Shown piece by piece: positions 17,862-25,603 of a stretch of DNA of 64,000 nt. Made by a program: the position numbers and the translations under genes. Source of the stretch: Metarhizobium sp964253915 (GTDB taxonomy: Bacteria > Pseudomonadota > Alphaproteobacteria > Rhizobiales > Rhizobiaceae); contig NZ_CAXUSG020000010.1 of assembly GCF_964253915.1 (NCBI RefSeq), forward strand, positions 156,759-220,758, given 5' to 3'. The stretch's first letter is position 1, and the number at the start of each line of letters is the position of its first letter. The notes below the pieces were generated by a model. It worked only from the letters and a program-made list of their open reading frames with translations, searched no databases and had not been told where the DNA came from.

Positions 17862-19247
17862 ATGGGCGCGACGCTCAAGTTCTACAACACGCTGACGCGC
17901 GAGAAGGCGGAATTCCAGCCGATCGATCCGCAGAACCTGCGCATGTATGTCTGCGGCCCGACCGTCTACGATTTCGCCCATATCGGCAATGCCCGCCCGG
18001 TCATCGTCTTCGACGTGCTCTACCGGCTGCTGCGGCATGTCTACGGCGAAAGCCATGTCACCTATGCCCGCAACATCACCGACGTCGACGACAAGATCAA
18101 CGCCCGGGCGCTGCGCGACTTCCCGCATCTGCCGCTCAACGACTCCATCCGTGCCGTGACCGAAAAGACGGAAAAGCAGTTCCACGACGATGTCGCCACG
18201 CTTGGCTGCCTGGAACCGAGCGTCGAGCCGCGGGCGACCGACAACATCACGCAGATGATCGACATCATCGAGAAGCTGATCGGCAAGGGCCATGCCTATG
18301 TTGCCGAAGGTGAAGTGCTGTTCGACACCAAGTCGATGGCCGATTACGGCCAGTTGTCCAAACGGCCGCTCGATGAACAGCAGGCCGGCGCCCGCATCGC
18401 CGTCGACGCCCACAAGAAGAGCCCCGGCGATTTCGTGCTGTGGAAGCTGTCGAGCGACAATGAACCCGGCTGGGACAGCCCCTGGGGCCGCGGCCGCCCC
18501 GGCTGGCATATCGAATGCTCGGCGATGAGCGGCCGTTATCTCGGCGAGGTCTTCGACATCCACGGCGGCGGGCTCGACCTGATCTTCCCGCATCACGAGA
18601 ACGAAATCGCCCAGTCCCGTTGCGCCCACGGCACGGCAGTCATGGCCAATGTCTGGATGCACAACGGTTTCGTGCAGGTGGAAGGCCGCAAGATGTCGAA
18701 GTCGGAAGGCAACTTCGTCACCATCTACGACCTGCTGCACACCGAAAGTTTCGGCGGCCGCAAATGGCCGGGCGAGGTGCTGCGGCTTGCCATGCTGATG
18801 ACCCATTATCGCGAGCCGATCGACTTCTCCGTCAAGCGGCTAGAGGAAGCCGAACGGCTGCTCGCCAAGTGGCCGGCCGCCGAAGCCGGCGACGCCGCCC
18901 CGGACGAAACGGTGCTGGCAGCGCTTGGCGACGACCTCAACACCGTCGCCGCCGTGCAGGCCTTGCATGCGCTGGCGCAGGGCGCCCATGGCGACGCCGG
19001 GCAGCTTGCCGCCTTCGCCGCCAGCGCCGCCCTTCTCGGCGTCCTGCCCGAGAAGACGGAAATCGACGAAGCCGTCGCCTCCGCCGTCGACGCGCTCGTC
19101 TCCATGCGGCTGGAAATGCTGAAGGCCAAAAATTTCGCCGAAGCCGACAAGATCCGCAACGACCTCGCCGGAAAGGGCATCCAGCTCAAGGACGGCAAGG
19201 ACCCGGCGACCGGCGAGCGCATCACCACCTGGGAGGTGAAGCGGTAG
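17862..19247 (+). CDS. cysS: Cysteinyl-tRNA synthetase
   Basis: CysS charges tRNA-Cys. The 461-residue class I synthetase has the zinc-site motif VCGPTVYDFAHIGNARP with a HIGN version of the HIGH motif, the ERNHIE-type zinc ligands (GRPGWHIECSAM), HHENEIAQS, and the KMSKS loop in GRKMSKSEGNF. ATG 17862 follows GGGAGG by five bases; a TTG one codon earlier is less likely. It is preceded by a repeat region and followed 58 bases later by the vapB antitoxin gene on the same strand. Confidence 0.97.
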   Translation: MGATLKFYNTLTREKAEFQPIDPQNLRMYVCGPTVYDFAHIGNARPVIVFDVLYRLLRHVYGESHVTYARNITDVDDKINARALRDFPHLPLNDSIRAVTEKTEKQFHDDVATLGCLEPSVEPRATDNITQMIDIIEKLIGKGHAYVAEGEVLFDTKSMADYGQLSKRPLDEQQAGARIAVDAHKKSPGDFVLWKLSSDNEPGWDSPWGRGRPGWHIECSAMSGRYLGEVFDIHGGGLDLIFPHHENEIAQSRCAHGTAVMANVWMHNGFVQVEGRKMSKSEGNFVTIYDLLHTESFGGRKWPGEVLRLAMLMTHYREPIDFSVKRLEEAERLLAKWPAAEAGDAAPDETVLAALGDDLNTVAAVQALHALAQGAHGDAGQLAAFAASAALLGVLPEKTEIDEAVASAVDALVSMRLEMLKAKNFAEADKIRNDLAGKGIQLKDGKDPATGERITTWEVKR

Positions 19248-19250
19248 GCG

Positions 19251-19279
19251 TTGTCGGGCGGGATCGATCGGCCTATGCT
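19251..19279 (+). promoter_or_regulatory. Candidate promoter of the vapBC cluster
   Basis: TTGTCG (19251-19256) and TATGCT (19274-19279) are exactly 17 bases apart, each matching the sigma-70 consensus at four of six positions. The -10 lies inside the palindrome at 19270-19292, as expected for an autoregulated antitoxin promoter. Confidence 0.45.
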
Positions 19280-19292
19280 TGAAGCATAGGCC
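19270..19292. promoter_or_regulatory. Palindromic operator upstream of vapB
   Basis: A perfect inverted repeat: GGCCTATGCT (19270-19279), TGA, AGCATAGGCC (19283-19292). It sits 13 bases before the vapB start and directly ahead of its AGGAGG (19295-19300). VapB-VapC complexes normally bind such palindromes to repress their own operon, so this is the likely operator. Confidence 0.75.
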
Positions 19293-19305
19293 ACAGGAGG
19301 AAACG

Positions 19306-19548
19306 ATGGGTGCAGAACGTCACGTCAAGCTGTTTCGCAACGGCCGCAACCAGGCCGTTCGCATCCCCGTGGAATTCGAACTCCCCGGCGACGAGGCGAT
19401 CATGCGCAAGGAAGGCGACCGGCTGATCATCGAGGCGGCAAAGAAGAAAGGCAACCTTATCGAGTGGCTTCAGACCCTGGAACCGCTTGATGAAGACTTT
19501 CCGGATCTCGATGAAAAAGGTCCTCTGCCGCGAGAATTCGAGCTGTGA
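19306..19548 (+). CDS. vapB: VapB family antitoxin
   Basis: The 80-residue product has an AbrB/SpoVT-like DNA-binding domain (VKLFRNGRNQAVRIPVEFELPG, EAIMRKEGDRLIIEA) and an acidic C-terminal segment (about 55-80) that would wrap the toxin. AGGAGG lies 5 bases before ATG 19306, which sets the start. Its last four bases overlap the vapC start, so the pair is translationally coupled. It should neutralise VapC and autorepress at the palindrome 19270-19292. Confidence 0.9.
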   Translation: MGAERHVKLFRNGRNQAVRIPVEFELPGDEAIMRKEGDRLIIEAAKKKGNLIEWLQTLEPLDEDFPDLDEKGPLPREFEL

Positions 19549-19964
19549 GTGACGTGATCTATATGCTCGATACGAACATTTTGTCCGATGCGATCCGAAA
19601 TCCATTCGGACGAACCAAGGATTACATCGCGCGCTTCGATGAAAACGTCATCTGCACAAGTGCCATCGTGGCATCGGAAATGCGCTATGGTGCCTTCAAG
19701 AAAGGTTCTATTCGTCTCGTAGAACGGGTGGAACTGGCTTTAAGCTGGCTCACAGTGCTGCCCTACGACGATGAAGCCGCCCATGCCTATGCCAGGATCC
19801 GCAGCGATCTGGAACGAAAGGGCCAGCCGATCGGCTGGGGAGATCTCTTCATCGCGGCCCACGCCAAATCGCTGGACCTGACGCTCGTCACCAACAATGT
19901 CCGCGAGTTTTCGCGTGTCGACGGGTTGAAGGTCGAAAACTGGCTGGAGGAAGCGGCACCATGA
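19545..19964 (+). CDS. vapC: VapC family PIN-domain toxin ribonuclease
   Basis: VapC toxins cleave tRNA or rRNA. The 139-residue PIN domain has the first catalytic Asp9 in YMLDTNILSDAI, a mid-domain Glu (SEMRYG), and the late acidic residue in PIGWGDLFIAAHA, followed by TLVTNNVREFSRVDGLKVENW, typical of the VapC/FitB group. All expected catalytic residues are present, so the toxin looks intact. The start is GTG 19545 within GTGA overlapping the vapB stop. Its own stop overlaps the next gene's ATG. Confidence 0.9.
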   Translation: MSDVIYMLDTNILSDAIRNPFGRTKDYIARFDENVICTSAIVASEMRYGAFKKGSIRLVERVELALSWLTVLPYDDEAAHAYARIRSDLERKGQPIGWGDLFIAAHAKSLDLTLVTNNVREFSRVDGLKVENWLEEAAP

Positions 19965-20437
19965 CCATCTACACCGGCGGCTGTCAGTGCGGCGCGATCC
20001 GTTTTCGGGTCGAGGGTGAATTGCGGGACAGTTCGATCTGTCATTGCCGCATGTGCCAGAAGGCGTTCGGCGCTTATTATGCGCCGCTGGTCTCCACTCG
20101 CGGTGCCGACCTCAGTTGGACGCGCGGGACGGTGAAGAAATTCCAGTCTTCCAATTTTGGCCATCGCGGTTTCTGCGGCGATTGCGGCACGCCGCTGACC
20201 TACGAAGCGCCCGACGGCGTGGCGATCGCCGCCGGCGCTTTTGACGATCCGGCGGCTTTGCCGCCGACCGTGCAGTTTGGCGTCGAGGGCAAGATCGGCT
20301 TCGTCGATCACCTGCATGAATTGCCGGAGCGGCTCACCGAGGAGGATGTCGAGGAAGCCCCGTTCATCCTCGACATCGTGTCCTACCAGCACCCCGATCA
20401 CGACACCACCACCTGGCCAGCGGAGAAGAGACCATGA
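19961..20437 (+). CDS. GFA family protein, first of a tandem pair
   Basis: The 158-residue product belongs to the GFA/CENP-V family of small zinc proteins. Cysteine pairs are visible in GGCQCGAIRF, CHCRMCQKAFGA and FCGDCGTPLTYE. The founding member was described as glutathione-dependent formaldehyde-activating enzyme, but most relatives have no known substrate. It overlaps vapC by four bases (ATGA) and the next GFA gene by four bases. It is clearly related to its downstream neighbour, so the pair arose by tandem duplication. Confidence 0.88.
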   Translation: MTIYTGGCQCGAIRFRVEGELRDSSICHCRMCQKAFGAYYAPLVSTRGADLSWTRGTVKKFQSSNFGHRGFCGDCGTPLTYEAPDGVAIAAGAFDDPAALPPTVQFGVEGKIGFVDHLHELPERLTEEDVEEAPFILDIVSYQHPDHDTTTWPAEKRP

Positions 20438-20910
20438 CCGAGACCGTCCGTACCGGCGGCTGCCAATGCGGCGCCGTCCGTTTCCGTATCAGCGGCAAGC
20501 TCGGCCGCCCGTCGATCTGCCATTGCCGCATGTGCCAGAAACAGTTCGGCGGCTTCTTTGGCCCGCTGGTCACCGCGCCCGAAGAGGGCATGGAGTGGAC
20601 CCGCGGCGAGCCCAGCTATTTCCAGTCGTCCATCAACATCGCCCGCGGTTTCTGCCAGAACTGCGGCACGCCGCTGACCTACAAACATCCCGGCGGCCTG
20701 GAACTGGCGATCGGCGCCTTCGACGACCGCTCCGATCTCGCGCCGCAGATCCAGGTGAATTTTTCCGCCCGCCTGCCCTGGGTCGAAACCATCTTCGACC
20801 AGCCGGTGCATGATGATCCCGATTATTACAGCCGCCAGGAGGAGATCATCTCCTTCCAGCATCCCGACCACGATACCGACGCCTGGCCGTCGCAAGGTTT
20901 GAAGATATGA
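20434..20910 (+). CDS. GFA family protein, second of a tandem pair
   Basis: This is a 158-residue paralogue of the preceding gene, with the same zinc cysteines (GGCQCGAVRF, CHCRMCQKQFGG, FCQNCGTPLTYK) and the same C-terminal FQHPDHDT ending. The two have diverged widely in the middle, so they may differ in substrate. ATG 20434 overlaps the first copy's stop, and its own stop overlaps the pip start at 20907. Confidence 0.88.
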   Translation: MTETVRTGGCQCGAVRFRISGKLGRPSICHCRMCQKQFGGFFGPLVTAPEEGMEWTRGEPSYFQSSINIARGFCQNCGTPLTYKHPGGLELAIGAFDDRSDLAPQIQVNFSARLPWVETIFDQPVHDDPDYYSRQEEIISFQHPDHDTDAWPSQGLKI

Positions 20911-21869
20911 CCGACAGTTTTCGCACGCTCTACCCTGAAATCGAGGCTTATGCCTCCGGCCACCTGGATGTCGGCGACGGCCATATGATCTACTGGGAGC
21001 GCTCCGGCACGCCCGGCGCCAAGCCGGCGGTTTTCCTGCATGGCGGCCCCGGCGGCGGCTTTTCGCCGAGCCATCGCCGGCTGTTCGATCCGAAGCTCTA
21101 CGACGTGACGCTGTTCGACCAGCGCGGCTGCGGCAAGTCAACGCCGCATGCGGAACTGAATGCCAACAGCACCTGGCATCTCGTCGACGATATCGAGCGG
21201 CTGCGCGAGATGGCGGGCGTCGAGAAATGGCAGGTGTTCGGCGGTTCCTGGGGGTCGACGCTGGCGCTTGCCTATGCCGAGAAATTCCCGCATCGCGTCT
21301 CGGAACTGATCGTGCGCGGCATCTACACGCTGACCAAGGCGGAACTCGACTGGTACTACCAGTTCGGCGTCTCGGAAATGTTCCCCGACAAGTGGGAACG
21401 CTTCATCGCGCCGATCCCGCCCGAAGAGCGCCATGAGATGATGCTGGCCTACAATCGCCGCCTGACGCATGAAGACAAGGCCGTGCGGCTTGCCGCCGCC
21501 AGGACCTGGAGCCTCTGGGAAGGCGAGACGATCACGCTGCTGCCGGAGCCTTCGACCAGCGACAAGTTCGGCGAGGACGAGTTCGCCCATGCCTTCGCCC
21601 GCATCGAGAACCACTTCTTCGTCAATGCCGGCTGGCTGGACGAGGGACAGTTGCTGCGCGAAGCTGACAAGCTTACCGGCATTCCGGGCGTCATCGTGCA
21701 TGGCCGTTATGACATGCCCTGCCCGGCCAAATATGCCTGGGCACTGCACAAGGCCTGGCCGGAAGCGGAATTCTATCTGGTCGAGGGCGCGGGCCATGCT
21801 TATTCGGAGCCGGGCATCCTCGACCGGCTGATCTATGCAACGGACAAGTTTGCCGGAAAGCTCGGATAA
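20907..21869 (+). CDS. pip: Proline iminopeptidase
   Basis: This alpha/beta hydrolase removes N-terminal proline from peptides. The 320-residue product has the oxyanion segment HGGPGGG, FDQRGCGKS, the nucleophile elbow GGSWGS with the catalytic Ser, a late Asp (HGRYDMPCP) and His (EGAGHAYSEPG). All are diagnostic of the prolyl iminopeptidase S33 family. ATG 20907 overlaps the second GFA stop by four bases, so it ends a chain of coupled genes that begins at vapB. Confidence 0.94.
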   Translation: MTDSFRTLYPEIEAYASGHLDVGDGHMIYWERSGTPGAKPAVFLHGGPGGGFSPSHRRLFDPKLYDVTLFDQRGCGKSTPHAELNANSTWHLVDDIERLREMAGVEKWQVFGGSWGSTLALAYAEKFPHRVSELIVRGIYTLTKAELDWYYQFGVSEMFPDKWERFIAPIPPEERHEMMLAYNRRLTHEDKAVRLAAARTWSLWEGETITLLPEPSTSDKFGEDEFAHAFARIENHFFVNAGWLDEGQLLREADKLTGIPGVIVHGRYDMPCPAKYAWALHKAWPEAEFYLVEGAGHAYSEPGILDRLIYATDKFAGKLG

Positions 21870-21875
21870 GGGGCT

Positions 21876-21940
21876 GCCCCTCATTCGCGCCTCGGCTTCC
21901 TTCCTCTCCCCATCCGCGGGGAGAGGAGAAGGGTGAGATC
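21876..21940. repeat. Rhizobial palindromic intergenic repeat, copy 2 (degenerate)
   Basis: The left outer arm GCCCCTCA is intact at 21876-21883. The inner stem pairs 21903-21911 with 21918-21926 (9 bp perfect). The right outer arm near 21933-21940 is degenerate. It follows the pip stop by six bases and may also work as its terminator. Confidence 0.6.
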
Positions 21941-21993
21941 AAACCCCACCCGCACCAAATAAAACATCAGTTCCTCGGGAGGGAACGACGGAC

Positions 21994-23616
21994 ATGGCAA
22001 TGACACGCGAGAAAATCTACCTCTTCGACACGACGCTTCGCGACGGGCAGCAGACGCCCGGCATCGATTTTTCGACCGAGGACAAGATTGCCATTGCCGC
22101 CATGCTCGACGATTTCGGCATCGACTACGTCGAAGGCGGTTATCCCGGCGCCAATCCCACGGACACCGCCTTCTTCACCAGCAAACGCACCAACAAGGCC
22201 GCTTTCGTCGCCTTCGGCATGACCAAGCGTGCCGGCGTCTCCGCCTCCAACGATCCGGGACTGGCAGCGCTGCTCCAGGCCAAGAGTGACGCCATCTGTT
22301 TTGTCGCCAAAAGCTGGGATTATCACGTCAAGGTGGCACTCGGCTGTTCGAACGAGGAAAACCTCGAGAGCATCCGCGACAGCGTCGTGGCCGCCGGCGG
22401 TGCCGGCAAGGAAGCGATGGTCGATTGCGAGCATTTCTTCGACGGCTACAAGGCCAATCCCGACTACGCCCTTTCCTGCGCCCGTACCGCCTATGAGGCC
22501 GGCGCGCGGTGGGTGGTGTTGTGCGATACCAATGGCGGCACCCAGCCGGCGGAAGTGCGCGAGATCGTCGCCGCCGTCATTGCAGCCGGCGTTTCGGGGC
22601 ACTGTCTGGGGATCCATGCCCATAACGACACCGGCCAGGCCGTCGCCAATTCGCTGGCCGCCGTCGAAGCCGGCGTGCGCCAGATCCAGGGCACCCTGAA
22701 CGGCATCGGCGAACGCTGCGGCAACGCCAATCTGGTGACCATCATCCCGACGCTGGCGCTGAAGGAGACCTACAGCAGCCGTTTCGACATGGCGATCGAT
22801 GCGGAGCGGCTGGTCGAACTCACCCGCATCTCCCATGCCTTCGACGAGCTTCTCAACCGCTCGCCGGACCACCAGATGCCTTATGTCGGCGCATCCGCCT
22901 TCGCCACCAAGGCTGGTATCCATGCCTCGGCGCTGCTCAAGGACCCGCGCACCTACGAACACATTCCGCCGGAAAGCGTCGGCAATTTCCGCAAGGTGAT
23001 GGTCTCCGACCAGGGCGGCAAGTCGAACTTCATCAATGCGCTGAAGCGCCGCGGCATCGAGGTCGGCAAGGACGACCCGCGGCTCGACAAGCTGATCACC
23101 ATCGTCAAGGAGCGCGAAGCCTCGGGTTATGCCTATGAGGGTGCGGATGCGAGCTTCGAACTGCTCGCCCGCCGCACGCTCGGCACCATCCCGGAATTTT
23201 TCGCCATCGACGGCTTCCGGGTGATGGTCGAGCGCCGCTTCGATTCCCACGGCCGGGTGAAGATCGTTTCCGAAGCGGTGGTCAAGCTGGTGATCGACGG
23301 CCAGACGCTGATGTCGGTTGCCGAAGGCGACGGTCCCGTCAACGCACTCGACCGGGCGCTGCGCAAGGATTTCGGCAAGTACCAGCACGAGATCGACGAC
23401 CTGCAACTCGCCGACTTCAAGGTGCGTATCCTCAATGGCGGCACGGAAGCCATCACCCGCGTGCTGATCGAATCGATCGACAGCGACGGCGTGCGCTGGT
23501 GGACGGTGGGCGTGTCGGAAAACATCATCGACGCCTCGTTCCAGGCGCTGATGGATTCCGTCATCTACAAGCTGATGAAGAATCGCCAGCTCGCCGGCAA
23601 GATCGCCGCCGAATAG
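21994..23616 (+). CDS. cimA: Citramalate synthase (LeuA-like family)
   Basis: The 540-residue product matches the CimA-type branch of the isopropylmalate/citramalate/homocitrate synthase family: FDTTLRDGQQTPGIDFS at the N-terminus, the metal-site HAHNDTGQAVANSL, GTLNGIGERCGNANL, and a C-terminal allosteric LeuA dimer domain (about 400-530). CimA condenses pyruvate and acetyl-CoA to citramalate for isoleucine synthesis; exact substrate is inferred from subfamily resemblance. GGGAGGG lies nine bases before ATG 21994; a second ATG two codons on is also possible. Confidence 0.88.
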   Translation: MAMTREKIYLFDTTLRDGQQTPGIDFSTEDKIAIAAMLDDFGIDYVEGGYPGANPTDTAFFTSKRTNKAAFVAFGMTKRAGVSASNDPGLAALLQAKSDAICFVAKSWDYHVKVALGCSNEENLESIRDSVVAAGGAGKEAMVDCEHFFDGYKANPDYALSCARTAYEAGARWVVLCDTNGGTQPAEVREIVAAVIAAGVSGHCLGIHAHNDTGQAVANSLAAVEAGVRQIQGTLNGIGERCGNANLVTIIPTLALKETYSSRFDMAIDAERLVELTRISHAFDELLNRSPDHQMPYVGASAFATKAGIHASALLKDPRTYEHIPPESVGNFRKVMVSDQGGKSNFINALKRRGIEVGKDDPRLDKLITIVKEREASGYAYEGADASFELLARRTLGTIPEFFAIDGFRVMVERRFDSHGRVKIVSEAVVKLVIDGQTLMSVAEGDGPVNALDRALRKDFGKYQHEIDDLQLADFKVRILNGGTEAITRVLIESIDSDGVRWWTVGVSENIIDASFQALMDSVIYKLMKNRQLAGKIAAE

Positions 23617-23723
23617 GCGAGAGGTACGCTGAGCTTACCATTCTTCACGGAAATGAATTGGTGTATTCGCGCCCGTTGCGTTAAGGCCCAGCCTTAAACA
23701 CAAAAAAATCGGGCGGGTACACC

Positions 23724-24638
23724 ATGGCAGTCGAAGCGGCGCCGGAACGGAAAAACGAAGACAGCGCGCGCGGCTTTGCCTTTGCGCTGGCGGCCTATCT
23801 TCTCTGGGGTTTCTTGCCGTTCTACATGAAGGCCGTGGCGCATATCTCGCCGGCGGAAGTCATCGCGCACCGCATCATCTGGTCCTTGCCGGTTGCTGGA
23901 GCGGTACTGGTCGCGGTCGGTCGCACCGCCGATGTCAAGGCAGCCCTCCGTACCCCGCGCATCCTGGCGATGGCGGCGCTGACGGCAGCACTGATCACTG
24001 TCAACTGGGGCCTCTATGTCTGGGCGATCGGCTCCGGCCGCGCGCTCGATACCGCACTCGGCTATTTCATCAACCCGCTTCTCAGCGTGCTGATGGGCGC
24101 TGTGCTGCTCGGCGAAAAGCTGAAGCCGGCGCAGATGGTGGCGATCGGGCTGGCCGCCTGCGGCGTGCTGGTGCTGACCGTCGAGGCGGGCACCCTGCCC
24201 TGGGTGGCGCTGGCGCTGAGCGTCAGCTGGGCCTTTTACGCCTTCTTCCGCAAGACCTTGCCGATCGGCCCGAACCAGGGGTTCTTCCTGGAAGTGCTGA
24301 TCCTCGGCCTGCCGGCGCTCGGCTACATCATCTATCTCCAGGCGACGGGACAGAGCCACTTCTTTGCCGGAAATGCCAGCGACACGACCCTGCTCATCGG
24401 CGCCGGCATCGTCACCGCAGGTCCGCTGATCATCTATGCAAACGGCGCCAAGCTCTTGAAGCTCTCCACCATCGGCATCATGCAATACATCGCACCGTCG
24501 ATGATCTTCATCATCGCCGTCTTCGTCTTCGGAGAGCCTTTCGGCACGGAGAAGATGATCGCCTTCCCGCTGATCTGGCTGGCGCTGGTGGTTTACACCT
24601 GGTCGATGCTGAGAAGCAGCCGCCGCGACGGGGCGTGA
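23724..24638 (+). CDS. rarD: EamA family transporter RarD
   Basis: The 304-residue product has ten predicted membrane segments in two EamA repeats and the RarD hallmarks GFAFALAAYLLWGFLPFYMK, SPAEVIAHRIIWS and NWGLYVWAIGSGRALDTALGYFINPL. RarD proteins are drug/metabolite-superfamily permeases first linked to chloramphenicol resistance; the natural substrate is not known. It starts at ATG 23724 and converges with the LOG-family gene, leaving only 10 bases between stops. Confidence 0.9.
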   Translation: MAVEAAPERKNEDSARGFAFALAAYLLWGFLPFYMKAVAHISPAEVIAHRIIWSLPVAGAVLVAVGRTADVKAALRTPRILAMAALTAALITVNWGLYVWAIGSGRALDTALGYFINPLLSVLMGAVLLGEKLKPAQMVAIGLAACGVLVLTVEAGTLPWVALALSVSWAFYAFFRKTLPIGPNQGFFLEVLILGLPALGYIIYLQATGQSHFFAGNASDTTLLIGAGIVTAGPLIIYANGAKLLKLSTIGIMQYIAPSMIFIIAVFVFGEPFGTEKMIAFPLIWLALVVYTWSMLRSSRRDGA

Positions 24639-24648
24639 CTGCTTTCGA

Positions 24649-25269
24649 TCACAGCTTGTCGATGACGGACTTCTCGCCGTCGCGGCTGACACCTTCGACC
24701 GAGTGCTTGCGAATGGCGGGAACGATGTCCTCGACGCGGTCGATGAGCATCGGCTGCACCAGATGCGAGGTGTGCAGGAAACCCTGCTCGGTCATGTGCA
24801 GCAGAAGATCCATCATCGGGTTCCAGAAACCGTTGATGTTGGCGAAGACCATCGGCTTGCGATGCCGGCCGAGTTGCGCCCAGGTCATGATCTCGACGAT
24901 CTCTTCCAGCGTGCCGATGCCGCCCGGCAGGGCGACGAAGGCGTCGGCGCGCTCGAACATCCGGTGCTTGCGCTCGTGCATGTCGGGTGTGACGATCAAT
25001 TCGTCGAGCTGGCCGAGAGAATGGCGGGTTGCCTCCATATCGACAAGAAATTCCGGTATGATGCCGGTCACCTTGCCGCCGTGGGACATGACGCCGCTGG
25101 CAACGGCGCCCATGATGCCCTTGGTGCCGCCGCCGTAGACGAGCGACAGACCGTTTTCGGCGATGGACTTGCCGAGCGTACGGCCTGCCTCGATATGGGA
25201 AGGGTCGCGCCCGGGCCGGGAGCCGCAGTAGACGCAGATGGATCGAATCGGAACAGTTTGATCAGTCAT
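24649..25269 (-). CDS. LOG family protein (cytokinin riboside 5'-monophosphate phosphoribohydrolase-like)
   Basis: The 206-residue product is a Rossmann-fold LOG protein (TIGR00730) with the signature PGGIGTLEE at 115-123 and the conserved RK pair at 100-101 (HERKHRMFE). LOG enzymes split nucleoside 5'-monophosphates to base and ribose 5-phosphate; in plants and some bacteria this yields active cytokinins. In a plant-associated rhizobial lineage that role is possible, but bacterial LOG proteins also work as general nucleotide nucleosidases. It diverges from the LysM gene. Confidence 0.9.
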   Translation of the reverse strand: MTDQTVPIRSICVYCGSRPGRDPSHIEAGRTLGKSIAENGLSLVYGGGTKGIMGAVASGVMSHGGKVTGIIPEFLVDMEATRHSLGQLDELIVTPDMHERKHRMFERADAFVALPGGIGTLEEIVEIMTWAQLGRHRKPMVFANINGFWNPMMDLLLHMTEQGFLHTSHLVQPMLIDRVEDIVPAIRKHSVEGVSRDGEKSVIDKL

Positions 25270-25603
25270 GGGTCCAGAGAACTATGCTGCACCTGCTGCG
25301 TCAAGAAAATTGACGGAAAAAGCGGCGCTTAACCTGTGCCGGCGGCGGAGAATGCTTGTGCAAAGCAGCAGGAATCGTTAGCAGTTTCAGTAGGGTTTCC
25401 TCAAGTTTTTCCAGTGTGCGTCAACGCGTCCATGCTGCGGGGATGCCGGATCCGCAAGGTCGAGGACCTGACCGGAGCCGGCAATTGCCAAGCGCCACGG
25501 ATGCAAGGCGCGGTCGGTCCACGAAGACCGGCCCTGCAGAGACATTCCAAAGCTTGAGGACTTGCAGTGGGGATATGGCGGGCGATCCGCTTGGAGAATC
25601 GAG
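25270..25603. other. Intergenic region between the LOG gene and the LysM gene
   Basis: The 334 bases separate divergent genes and should hold both promoters. I see no credible gene, strong terminator or repeat; the best structure is an imperfect hairpin near 25518-25542. Open frames here lack ribosome binding sites and family features. Confidence 0.6.
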
